Shown: positions 35,735 through 45,541 of the stretch, one piece after another
How the letters are laid out: every line of letters starts with the position of its first letter
Numbering within the stretch: the stretch's first letter is position 1
Assembly (NCBI GenBank): GCA_035720945.1
Contig: DASTNK010000037.1
Coordinates: forward strand, 1-46,728
Length of the DNA stretch: 46,728 bases
Direction of reading: 5' to 3'
From: SCQX01 sp035720945
GTDB lineage: Bacteria > Pseudomonadota > Gammaproteobacteria > Burkholderiales > Burkholderiaceae_B
Program-made: the position numbers and the translations under genes
The notes under the pieces: model-generated
Told to the model about the DNA's origin: nothing
What the model saw: only the letters and a program-made list of their open reading frames with translations
Databases searched by the model: none

Positions 35735-36118
35735 ATGAGAATCGCCATGGGCGCGACATCCATCCTTGCACTACATCTTGTGGTCATCGCCTTCAACGTC
35801 GCGGGCTGCATCCTCATACCCGTCGGGGCGCTGCTTAGCTGGCGCTGGGTGCGCGGATTCTGGTGGCGTGCTGCGCACCTCGCGAGCCTCGCCGTCGTTG
35901 CTGCGCAGGCGCTGTTAGGGCGGGCTTGCTTCCTGACGATCTGGCAGGCGGACCTTGCGAATCACCGCCACGCCGCGCGACCGCTCATCGCGAGCTGGAT
36001 CGATCGGTTGATCTATCTGCCGTTACCGATTTGGGTGTTTGCGACGGCATACGTCGCGATTTTCATCTATGTCGTGGCGCTTTGGGTGTGGGTGCGCCCG
36101 CGCCGCAGGCGCGCGTGA
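35735..36118 (+). CDS. DUF2784 membrane protein
   Basis: This 127-residue membrane protein has about four hydrophobic segments. Family marks are LHLVVIAFNVAGCILIPVGALLSWRWVR, AAQALLGRACFLTIWQAD and LPLPIWVFATAYVAIFIYV. Two Met starts (35735 and 35747) are possible; neither has a strong ribosome site. It is divergent from ampC. Function is unknown. Confidence 0.82.
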   Translation: MRIAMGATSILALHLVVIAFNVAGCILIPVGALLSWRWVRGFWWRAAHLASLAVVAAQALLGRACFLTIWQADLANHRHAARPLIASWIDRLIYLPLPIWVFATAYVAIFIYVVALWVWVRPRRRRA

Positions 36119-36121
36119 GAT

Positions 36122-36652
36122 TCACCGTCGTGGCCACAGGCCACAGTATTTCTGGCTGCCCTCCAGGTTCGGGCCGGTGCTGCCATCAGCCCGGACCACT
36201 TTGAGCCAGCCGTTCGGATCCCGCCTCGTGGGTCGATCCCCGCAATTATTGTGGACCCAGTGGATCCCGCCCCTGAATGGAATGCCGCAGGCTTCGACTT
36301 TGTCGCCCACCACGATGGTGTTCAACGGTTCCGGCACTTTCCTGGAGTGCGGCCGATAGCCCGACGCGAAGACATTGTCTATGGCGACATCGTAGGTCGT
36401 GCCATCGTTGCCCTGAAGCTTCAGGTGTGTATGCGACAGCTCAACGCCCATCTTGCGCCTGCCGCGCTTGAATTTGGGCGCGGACACCACCTGGCCAACG
36501 AGCAAGGTACCGCCGGCTGCCCGGCACTCCCGCGCATCGTTGGACTGTGCGCTGGCGCCCTGGGACGCGACCGCCAGCAAGACGCCGATAAGGATATGGG
36601 CCGGTATCCAGGCGAGACGGCTCGCGCGCGGGTTGGGGTTGATAAGCGGCAT
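36122..36652 (-). CDS. Exported protein with four cysteines, unrecognised
   Basis: This 176-residue protein has an N-terminal signal sequence (HILIGVLLAVASQGASA), so it is predicted to be exported. The mature part has four Cys (ECRAAGG, VEACGIP, HNNCGDR, KYCGLW), fit for two disulfides. It has a beta-rich stretch (HTHLKLQGNDGTTYDVAIDNVFASGYRP), but I do not recognise the family. GGAGA precedes the ATG. It lies 169 bp downstream of a DsbG-like gene on the same strand. Confidence 0.65.
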   Translation of the reverse strand: MPLINPNPRASRLAWIPAHILIGVLLAVASQGASAQSNDARECRAAGGTLLVGQVVSAPKFKRGRRKMGVELSHTHLKLQGNDGTTYDVAIDNVFASGYRPHSRKVPEPLNTIVVGDKVEACGIPFRGGIHWVHNNCGDRPTRRDPNGWLKVVRADGSTGPNLEGSQKYCGLWPRR

Positions 36653-36821
36653 CTATTTTCTCCATTCGTTGAGAGCGGGCCAGTGCCAATTCAACCATGA
36701 ATCTGGCGGATTGAGTGCGCAGACAAGGCGATCCTGGCGCTCGAAACGCCGACGTCGCATAACGGAACAGCCGCCCCCAACCCTTTTTCCCCTATCTCCC
36801 GGTGTCGTTTGGCAAGGGCTG

Positions 36822-37496
36822 CTACTCCGGAATATCCTTCAGATCCGGATCATCCACTTTCACATACGCCAGTCCCGTCATGTTCGCGAACAGGTGCTTG
36901 TTCGACATTCCCGAGGCGACGTGGACGACTCCCTTCGGATCTTTGTAGACGAACCCGGGCGTTCCGGTGAGCCCCAGATCCTTGAATAGCTTCTTGTTGC
37001 GATCCAGCGTCTTCTGGATGTTGGCGGTGACGAGACTCTCATTGAAAGCGCCCCCACCGTCCCGCAGCCCCTTCCATCCGCCCTCTCCCTCGGCAAGCGC
37101 CTTGGAAGGGTCGGCGCTGAGCAGGACCCAGGCAGCCTTGGGAGCGCTGTCCGTCATGAGGAACGCGATGGGAATCCAGCGCACCTGCAGGCCTTCGGCG
37201 TAGTAATGCCGTGAAAGCCTCCAGCTCAGATGGCAGAAGATGCAATTGGGGTCGAAGAACGCGTAGACGGTCGCCTTCTTTGTGGCGTCACTGGCGCCCT
37301 GGATGATGTACTTCGACTGGATGACCTGCTGCCAGAGCGCCTGGAGCTTCGGATTAGCTGCGGTGGCGGTGGCGGTGGCTTGTGACGCCGCAGCGGCCGG
37401 AGCCGGTGCAGCCTGGGCAAGACCCGCCGTGGTGGCCGCGGCGGCGAGCCATAGCGCCATCGCGGATAACCGGCGCATGGGTGAAGCGTACTGCAT
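36822..37496 (-). CDS. dsbG: DsbG/DsbC-like periplasmic thiol:disulfide protein, shortened
   Basis: This 224-residue protein has a signal peptide, then an Ala/Thr-rich linker (about 30-48). The thioredoxin-like domain carries a C85-I-F-C88 active site (FFDPNCIFCHLSWR) and the cis-Pro motif TGTPGFVYK. The sequence VYAFFDPNCIFC is typical of DsbG. The usual ~60-residue N-terminal dimerisation domain is very short or missing, so it may be monomeric. An AGGAGG site lies before the ATG at 37496. Exact role (isomerase or reductase) is inferred. Confidence 0.8.
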   Translation of the reverse strand: MQYASPMRRLSAMALWLAAAATTAGLAQAAPAPAAAASQATATATAANPKLQALWQQVIQSKYIIQGASDATKKATVYAFFDPNCIFCHLSWRLSRHYYAEGLQVRWIPIAFLMTDSAPKAAWVLLSADPSKALAEGEGGWKGLRDGGGAFNESLVTANIQKTLDRNKKLFKDLGLTGTPGFVYKDPKGVVHVASGMSNKHLFANMTGLAYVKVDDPDLKDIPE

Positions 37497-37560
37497 GAAA
37501 GCCTCCTGGAAGGCTGGAAATCGGGGTTCCTGAAGCCATCATTCTAGCCACTTCGGACTT

Positions 37561-37580
37561 GAGGCTCACCCGGGAGCCTC
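37561..37580. other. Hairpin in the dsbG / DHFR-like intergenic region
   Basis: GAGGCTC (37561-37567) pairs with GAGCCTC (37574-37580) around a 6-nt loop, in the 215-bp divergent gap. It has no U-tract and lies in the presumed leader or promoter of dsbG. It could be a protein site or mRNA structure. No other feature is recognised in this gap. Confidence 0.3.
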
Positions 37581-37711
37581 CGGGCTTGTGGTGGTAACAC
37601 CCTTTGATCGGCAATCCGATCGACCGATACGCGCGATAGAATTTGTCCCTCTGACCTGCCCGGACGCCGGCGTCCGTTGATTACCTGTTAAGCGTCTAAA
37701 TGGAGGCAACA

Positions 37712-38416
37712 ATGACACGAGTTCGCGTCGCGGGCTTCACCATCTCACTCGACGGATACGGAGCAGGTCCGAATCAAGACATCAACAATCCGCTCGGCAT
37801 TGGCGGGACGGAACTGCACCAGTGGCTAGTCCCAACACACACATTCCAGCGTGCCTTGTTCGGCAAGGACGGCGGCAAGACCGGGGTAGACGATGACTTC
37901 GCCGCCCGTGGCTTCCAGAATGTTGGGGCCTGGATTCTTGGGAGGAACATGTTCGGGCCCATTCGCGGGGGCTGGCCGGACACAAACTGGAAAGGCTGGT
38001 GGGGAGATAATCCACCCTATCACGTTCCCGTCTTCATCTTGACCCATCACGCTCGTCCCCCCATCGAGATGGAAGGCGACACGACGTTCCATTTCATAAC
38101 CGGAGGCATTCGCGAGGCACTCGACCGTGCACGCGAAGCCGCTGGCGGAATGGACGTGCGGATCGGTGGTGGGTCGGGCACAATCCGGCAGTATCTTCGT
38201 GAGGGCCTCATTGATGAGCTGCACATTGCCATCGCGCCGGTCCTGCTCGGTGGGGGAGAAGCGCTGTTCGAAGGGATTGACTTGCGGGCTCTGGGATACG
38301 AATGCGTTGAATTCGTAGCGTCGGGGAAGGCCACGCATGTCGTCCTGCGGCGCCAGGGGCATACGGAGGCCCGACCCGCTCCCCAACATCCGAAACCAGC
38401 ATCTGCCCAACTATGA
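37712..38416 (+). CDS. Dihydrofolate reductase-like protein (RibD C-terminal domain)
   Basis: This 234-residue protein of the RibD_C group begins at ATG 37712, because a GGAGG sits five bases upstream and covers the earlier ATG at 37700. Features include TRVRVAGFTISLDGYGAGPNQ, AWILGRNMFGP, VFILTHHARPP, FITGGI, and GGGSGTIRQYLREGLIDELHIAIAPVLLGGGEALFEG, the usual NADPH-binding and C-terminal blocks. Members are NADPH-dependent reductases of mostly unknown substrate. It stands alone. Confidence 0.9.
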   Translation: MTRVRVAGFTISLDGYGAGPNQDINNPLGIGGTELHQWLVPTHTFQRALFGKDGGKTGVDDDFAARGFQNVGAWILGRNMFGPIRGGWPDTNWKGWWGDNPPYHVPVFILTHHARPPIEMEGDTTFHFITGGIREALDRAREAAGGMDVRIGGGSGTIRQYLREGLIDELHIAIAPVLLGGGEALFEGIDLRALGYECVEFVASGKATHVVLRRQGHTEARPAPQHPKPASAQL

Positions 38417-38465
38417 CGTAAGTCGCCCATTGGCAACTTCGTTACGGGAAAAGAGCGAACCGGGA

Positions 38466-38729
38466 TCAATAGTGATAACGGCAAGAAATGATCGTGATGG
38501 TGGCAGTATCCACCGCGTACACAAGGCGATTGGTATCATCCATGCGCCGTGACCAGAAGCCCGACAGGTTTTCCTTCAAGGCTTCGGGTTTGCCGATGCC
38601 CTCGAAAGGCGAGCGCCGCACATCGTCAATAAGCTTATTGATCCGTTTTAACGTCTTGCGATCCTGACCTTGCCAGTAAACATAATCGTCCCACGCTGCA
38701 TCAGTCCAACACAGCAAGCGGTCAGCCAT
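38466..38729 (-). CDS. yoeB: YoeB/Txe-type mRNA interferase toxin
   Basis: This 87-residue toxin cleaves mRNA in the ribosome A site. It matches E. coli YoeB throughout (DDYVYWQ, SPFEGIGKPEALKENLSGFWSRR, RLVYAV, CRYHY), and catalytic Glu49, Arg68 and His86 align with Glu46, Arg65 and His83. It overlaps the antitoxin gene by 8 bp, antitoxin first, as is usual. All key residues are intact. Confidence 0.95.
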   Translation of the reverse strand: MADRLLCWTDAAWDDYVYWQGQDRKTLKRINKLIDDVRRSPFEGIGKPEALKENLSGFWSRRMDDTNRLVYAVDTATITIISCRYHY

Positions 38730-38976
38730 TGATCAGTTCCTGCGGCTTTGCCTTACCAGCGCGATATTGCTTGATGGAACGGCTCAGATGCTCCACGTTG
38801 GCAGGAGAGCGTAACAGATGCACTGTTTCCATCAGGCTGTTGTAGTAATCCAGCGACATAACCACAGCGTCTGCGGTATCCCGGCGCGTAATGATCGTAG
38901 TATCCGCATCGTTGACAACGGCATCCAGTACCGTTTTCAGGCTGTTCCGCGCCTCCGAAAAAGAGACAACTTTCAT
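38722..38976 (-). CDS. yefM: YefM/Phd-type antitoxin
   Basis: This 84-residue antitoxin has the YefM N-terminal DNA-binding fold (MKVVSFSEARNSLKTVLDAV, DTTIITRRD, VVMSLDYYNSLMET) and a C-terminal toxin-binding tail. It neutralises YoeB and autorepresses. The start has GAGG upstream. A canonical operator lies 13-30 bp before the ATG. Confidence 0.95.
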   Translation of the reverse strand: MKVVSFSEARNSLKTVLDAVVNDADTTIITRRDTADAVVMSLDYYNSLMETVHLLRSPANVEHLSRSIKQYRAGKAKPQELING

Positions 38977-38988
38977 GGCAACCTCACT

Positions 38989-39006
38989 TGTTCAATTTAT
39001 TGTACA
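38989..39006. promoter_or_regulatory. YefM operator
   Basis: The palindrome core TGTACA (39001-39006) and an imperfect copy TGTTCA (38989-38994) lie 12 bp apart centre to centre. They are embedded in a longer inverted repeat (CTTGT...ACAAG). The E. coli yefM-yoeB operator is described as two TGTACA-core palindromes with the same 12-bp spacing, so this is a strong match. Confidence 0.8.
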
Positions 39007-39088
39007 AGTCTACCAAAAAAACCGAAACCGACGCCACGAAACAGACAAGTTTGTCATGCGGTCAAGATCGTGTAGGGCAACGACAACA

Positions 39089-41566
<2,478 letters not shown>

Positions 41567-41658
41567 GGGTGGTGGGTACCTTATGTGATCCTGGCATTCA
41601 TCGGCGCGCGCCCGGAAGCCGTTCCGGCCGCGCCGCGAGGGTTGTTCGTGAAAGTCCG

Positions 41659-42765
41659 CTAGATGCGCATCGGCATGACGACATACTTGAACTGGTCGTC
41701 GCCGGGCAGCGTGATGAGCACCGACGCGTTGACGTCGGGCTGCACCGACCATTGCACCGTTTCGGTCTTGACGTTGCCCAGAACGTCGAGCAGGTAGTGC
41801 ACGTTGAAGCCCACGTCGAGCGGTTCGTGGCCGTAGTCGATTTCCAGCTCTTCCAGGGCCTCTTCCTGCTCGGTGTTGGACGAGCTGATGGTGAGCTGGT
41901 TCTGCGCCAGTTGCACGCGCACGCCCTTGAGCTTGTCGGTGGTGAGAATCGCGGCGCGCTGCAGACTGCCCTGCAGCACTTCGCGGTTAATCGAGAAGTG
42001 ACGCGTGTAATTGGTGGGGATGACGCGCGTGAAGTCGGGGAACTTGCCCTCGACCAGCTTGGACACCAGCTCGACGTCGCCGAAGCGGAAGCGGATCTGC
42101 CCCTGCGCGACGTCAACGGAAACCGGGTCTTCGCTGTCGCCCAGCAGGCGCTGCATCTCCAGGACGGTCTTGCGCGGCACGATCACGTCGTGGCGCGCCG
42201 TGATGCCTTCGACAGCCGTGCCGGTGTGCGCCAGGCGGTGCCCATCGGTGGCGACCGCGCGCACATGACCGGGTTCGAAAACGAACAGCAAACCGTTCAG
42301 GTAGTAGCGGATATCTTGCTGCGCCATGGCGAAGTGCACCATGTTGAACAAGTGCTTGAGCTTGGATTGCGGCAGCGAGAACGACACATCCCAGGTCTGC
42401 GGTTGCGACACGGCGGGGAAATCGGACGCGCTCATGGTTTGCAGCGAGAAGCGGCTCTTGCCGGACTGCACCAGCAGCTTGGCGCCGGAAAGCTCGAACT
42501 TCACGTCGGAATCGGGCAGGGCGCGCAGGATGTCGAGCAGCTTGCGCGCGGCGACCGTGGTGGCCTCGGCACCATTACCCGTGCCGATGCCGGCCTGGGT
42601 GGATATCTGCACTTCGATGTCGGTCGCAATGAACGTCACACTTTCGCCTTCTTTGCGCAACAGGATGTTGGCCAGAATGGGCAGCGTGTTGCGCCGTTCA
42701 ACGATCCCCGCCACGGTCGTTAGCGGTTTGAGCAGAGCATCGCGAGTCGTCTGTAGAAGTTGCAT
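41659..42765 (-). CDS. dnaN: DNA polymerase III beta subunit (sliding clamp)
   Basis: This 368-residue clamp (MQLLQTTRDALLKPLTTVAGIVERRNTLPILANIL; C-terminal YVVMPMRI) matches the family length. It starts 2 bp after the dnaA stop codon, with AAGGATAACT before the ATG, so it is translationally linked to dnaA. It forms the ring that tethers polymerase III to DNA. Confidence 0.98.
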   Translation of the reverse strand: MQLLQTTRDALLKPLTTVAGIVERRNTLPILANILLRKEGESVTFIATDIEVQISTQAGIGTGNGAEATTVAARKLLDILRALPDSDVKFELSGAKLLVQSGKSRFSLQTMSASDFPAVSQPQTWDVSFSLPQSKLKHLFNMVHFAMAQQDIRYYLNGLLFVFEPGHVRAVATDGHRLAHTGTAVEGITARHDVIVPRKTVLEMQRLLGDSEDPVSVDVAQGQIRFRFGDVELVSKLVEGKFPDFTRVIPTNYTRHFSINREVLQGSLQRAAILTTDKLKGVRVQLAQNQLTISSSNTEQEEALEELEIDYGHEPLDVGFNVHYLLDVLGNVKTETVQWSVQPDVNASVLITLPGDDQFKYVVMPMRI

Positions 42766-42767
42766 AG

Positions 42768-44177
42768 TTATCCTTTTAGTGTTTGTTCCAATACGTGAAG
42801 CGCGTGGTTGAGTTCAGATTGCGTGGAGCGCGCGCCCGTGATCTTGCGCACGGCGTGCAGTACGGTGGTGTGGTCCCGGCCGCCGAACAGGTCGCCGATT
42901 TCGGGCAGGCTCTTCTGTGTGAGCTCTTTGGCCAGGTACATGGCCACTTGGCGCGGCAGGGCGATATTAGCCGGCCGACGTTTCGAATACATGTCGGCGA
43001 CCTTGATCTTGTAGAAGTCAGCCACCGTCTTCTGGATGTTCTCAACCGTGATCTGGCCGTTCGACACCGACAGCAAGTCTTTCAGGGCGTCCTTGCAGAC
43101 ATCGACCGTGAGCACCTGGCGCCCGTGGAAGCGCGCGTAAGCCGACACCTTGCGCAGCGCGCCTTCCAGCTCGCGCACGTTGCTGCGCAAGTGCTTGGCG
43201 ATGAAGAACGCCACTTCCTCGGGCATGGTGATGCCTTCGGTTTCCGCCTTGCGCAGCAGGATGGCCACCCGCATTTCCAGTTCCGGCGGCTCGATGGCGA
43301 CCGTCAGGCCGGAATCGAACCGCGAAATGAGGCGGCTGTCTATGTTGGCCAGCTCCTTGGGATATGTGTCGGAGGTGATGATGATCTGCTTGCGCTGGGC
43401 CACCATCGCCTCGAACGCATAGAAGAACTCTTCCTGGGTGCGGTTCTTGCCGGCGAAGAACTGGATGTCGTCGATGAGCAGCAGATCGAGAGAATGGTAG
43501 TAGCGCTTGAATTCGTCGAACGCCTTGCGCTGGTACGCCTTGACCACGTCGGACACGTACTGGTCGGCGTGCACGTACCGCACGCGCGTGTCGGCGGAAT
43601 CGCGCAGCAACGCATTGCCGATGGCATGAATGAGGTGCGTCTTGCCCAGGCCCACGCCGCCATACAGGAACAACGGGTTGTACGACACACCGGGGTTCTC
43701 GGCCACCTGCAACGCGGCGGCGCGCGCCAACTGGTTGGCCTTGCCGGTGACGAAATTGTCGAAGGTGAGGTCCAGGTTCAGGCGCGACCGATCCTGGCCG
43801 GGCTGCGTCACCACCTTGACTGTGGGGACAGGCGTGGTGGCGGGCGCCGGGTCGGCGCCGGCGGGGGGTGTGGCGATGGCGGCTGGAGCGTCGGCCGGAC
43901 GGGCCGCCACCGGCCGGGCGGCGCCCGCGGGCGCGCTGGCGAGTTCGAATTCGACCTCGACGGGCCGGCCATACCATTCGGCGGCCAGCGATGCGATCTG
44001 GCCCGCATAGTTGCGGCGCACCCAGTCGAGTTTGAAGCGGTTGGGGGCGGACACACGCAACACAGCCTGCGCTTCATCGAACGCCACGGGCACCAGGGGG
44101 CGAATCCACGCGCTGATCTGCTGCGGGGGTAGCTCCTGCTCCAGGCGTTGCAGGCAGGTCTGCCAGAAATCTTTCAT
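42768..44177 (-). CDS. dnaA: Chromosomal replication initiator DnaA
   Basis: The 469-residue protein starts at MKDFWQTCL (44177). Domain I is followed by a Pro/Ala-rich linker (about 80-125). The AAA+ domain has Walker A GGVGLGKTH (173-181) and Walker B LLLIDDIQFF. The C-terminal domain IV has the DnaA-box-binding signature FGGRDHTTVLHAVRKI. It initiates replication at oriC, which should lie in the adjacent 44178-44627 region. Confidence 0.98.
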   Translation of the reverse strand: MKDFWQTCLQRLEQELPPQQISAWIRPLVPVAFDEAQAVLRVSAPNRFKLDWVRRNYAGQIASLAAEWYGRPVEVEFELASAPAGAARPVAARPADAPAAIATPPAGADPAPATTPVPTVKVVTQPGQDRSRLNLDLTFDNFVTGKANQLARAAALQVAENPGVSYNPLFLYGGVGLGKTHLIHAIGNALLRDSADTRVRYVHADQYVSDVVKAYQRKAFDEFKRYYHSLDLLLIDDIQFFAGKNRTQEEFFYAFEAMVAQRKQIIITSDTYPKELANIDSRLISRFDSGLTVAIEPPELEMRVAILLRKAETEGITMPEEVAFFIAKHLRSNVRELEGALRKVSAYARFHGRQVLTVDVCKDALKDLLSVSNGQITVENIQKTVADFYKIKVADMYSKRRPANIALPRQVAMYLAKELTQKSLPEIGDLFGGRDHTTVLHAVRKITGARSTQSELNHALHVLEQTLKG

Positions 44178-44223
44178 GTCCACCACTTTCACAAACCGCC
44201 ATTCTACCTCGTCGGGGGGGGAG

Positions 44224-44232
44224 TTATCCACA
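44224..44232 (+). promoter_or_regulatory. DnaA box
   Basis: TTATCCACA, the exact consensus R1-type DnaA box, lies 47 bp upstream of the dnaA start. It may act both in origin function and in dnaA autoregulation. Confidence 0.8.
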
Positions 44233-44443
44233 AGCCAGGCGGTTTTTGCCCGGCATGCGGCGCCCGGAAATTTGACTATTCAGGGGAAATTTGATGAAAT
44301 GGTGGGCTTTTAGTAAGAATTCCCACGCCGATTTGGCCTTGGGGGTTCCGGGGCTGTGTGGTCATGTTCACGCAGTCGCCGGGGCACGCGGGGACGCGCG
44401 CCTTTGCAAAGCGGCCTGGTCGGGCAAGATTCGAACCGGGCAG

Positions 44444-44469
44444 GGCCGCCCACCTCCAGGGGGGCGGCC
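44444..44469. other. GC-rich hairpin between dnaA and rpmH
   Basis: GGCCGCCC (44444-44451) pairs with GGGCGGCC (44462-44469) around a 10-nt loop. It lies about 160 bp before rpmH. No U-tract supports termination. It may separate origin from rpmH transcription or be a leader structure. Confidence 0.35.
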
Positions 44470-44627
44470 GGGTTTCCAAGTGTTTTCCCTAGTTCAGTCG
44501 TTTTCGCCGCCTGCTTGCAACAGCTGGGGGCAAACCGCAACGACCGGGCGCGAGCGTCGGGGCGAATCCGCTCCGCGGGCATTGTCCACGGGTCGCCAGG
44601 TCAGCTCTTTTATTTTCGGATCCTTCC

Positions 44628-44762
44628 ATGAAACGCACCTACCAACCTTCCGTCACCCGTCGCAAGCGCACCCACGGTTTCCGTGTGCGCATGAAAACGC
44701 GCAGTGGCCGCGCCGTCCTCAACGCTCGCCGCGCCAAGGGGCGCAAGCGTCTGGCCGTCTGA
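44628..44762 (+). CDS. rpmH: 50S ribosomal protein L34
   Basis: This 44-residue basic protein begins MKRTYQPSVTRRKRTHGFR and ends RRAKGRKRLAV, the L34 signature. It is the first gene of the rpmH-rnpA-yidD-yidC series, oriented away from dnaA. Confidence 0.98.
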   Translation: MKRTYQPSVTRRKRTHGFRVRMKTRSGRAVLNARRAKGRKRLAV

Positions 44763-44812
44763 GCACCCGCTCCGGGGATTCGTCCCCACCGCCCGCACCG
44801 GCGCAATCAACC

Positions 44813-45175
44813 ATGAGCGCCTCGTTTCCCGCCACGGCGCGTCTGCATCGTCCCTCGGAATACGCCCTGGCCCTCAAAGGCAAACGTGTTGCCAGAGGGG
44901 CGCTGCTTGTCGTGACCACGCCCAGGCAGGTTTCTGACGAAGCGGTGCCAGTCCGGCTTGGCCTGATCGTGGCCAAACGGTTCGCCGCCCGGGCGGTGAC
45001 CCGCAACACCATCAAACGGGTCATCCGCGAAACCTTCCGCAGGAAGCAGCACGAACTCCCCCAGCGCGATCTGGTCTTTCGCCTGCACAGCAAGGTTCAG
45101 GATCTCTCGCTCACGGAACTTCGGACGCTGATCCGGGCCGAAACCGAATTCCTGCTCGAGCGAGCCCGGTCATGA
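44813..45175 (+). CDS. rnpA: Ribonuclease P protein component
   Basis: Starting at ATG 44813 (MSASFPATARLHRPSEYALAL) it has 120 residues. The RNR motif region is AKRFAARAVTRNTIKRVIRETFR, which binds RNase P RNA. It aids tRNA 5' processing. No clear ribosome site precedes the ATG; coupling to rpmH is possible. It overlaps yidD by 4 bp. Confidence 0.95.
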   Translation: MSASFPATARLHRPSEYALALKGKRVARGALLVVTTPRQVSDEAVPVRLGLIVAKRFAARAVTRNTIKRVIRETFRRKQHELPQRDLVFRLHSKVQDLSLTELRTLIRAETEFLLERARS

Positions 45176-45417
45176 TCAAGTACCTGCTGATCGCCCCCAT
45201 CCGGTTCTACCGGTATTTCATCAGCCCGCTGCTGGGCAGGAACTGCCGTTTCACCCCCACGTGCTCCGCCTATGCCATCCAGGCCATCCAGACACACGGG
45301 GCGATCGCCGGGCTGTGGCTGGCGATCAAGCGGATCGGGCGCTGCCACCCATGGTGCCAGGGCGGGTACGACCCCGTCCCCGATGTGGAACACAAATGGG
45401 GACACAAGTGCCATTAA
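45172..45417 (+). CDS. yidD: Membrane protein insertion efficiency factor YidD
   Basis: This 81-residue protein has the YidD pattern: APIRFYRYFISPLLGRNCRFTPTCSAYA, then GLWLAIKRIGRCHPWCQGGYDPVP. It is thought to assist YidC-dependent insertion. It overlaps rnpA (ATGA) and precedes yidC by 124 bp. Confidence 0.95.
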   Translation: MIKYLLIAPIRFYRYFISPLLGRNCRFTPTCSAYAIQAIQTHGAIAGLWLAIKRIGRCHPWCQGGYDPVPDVEHKWGHKCH

Positions 45418-45541
45418 GGCTTTGTCGGCCGATGGCGCTCCACGAGGTTTTGAGCGAACGCTTTTGCTTCTTCGCGGGTCTGGCCGGCCTACGTTACACT
45501 GACTGGCTTTTTTGCTCCGCACCAACTTGAATTCAGGCGCT

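Larger units (their letters stand above)
44178..44627. other. Likely chromosomal origin (oriC) and divergent promoters of dnaA and rpmH
   Basis: This 450-bp gene-free region lies between dnaA (minus) and rpmH (plus), the standard oriC place in this group. It has one perfect DnaA box (44224-44232), a weaker match TTGTCCACG (44582-44590) and an AT-rich patch at about 44270-44330 that could be the unwinding element. The rest is GC-rich with a strong hairpin at 44444-44469. The number of boxes seen is low; other boxes may be degenerate or elsewhere. Confidence 0.6.

Noticed and set aside
42783..44132. A 449-codon plus-strand open frame opposite dnaA
   Set aside because: It is antisense to dnaA, with no domain and low-complexity composition.
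44418..44445. A GATTCGAACC stretch resembling a tRNA T-arm on the minus strand
   Set aside because: The bases either side of the ATTCGAA loop do not pair (GCAAG against CCGGG), and no acceptor stem or anticodon arm could be found.
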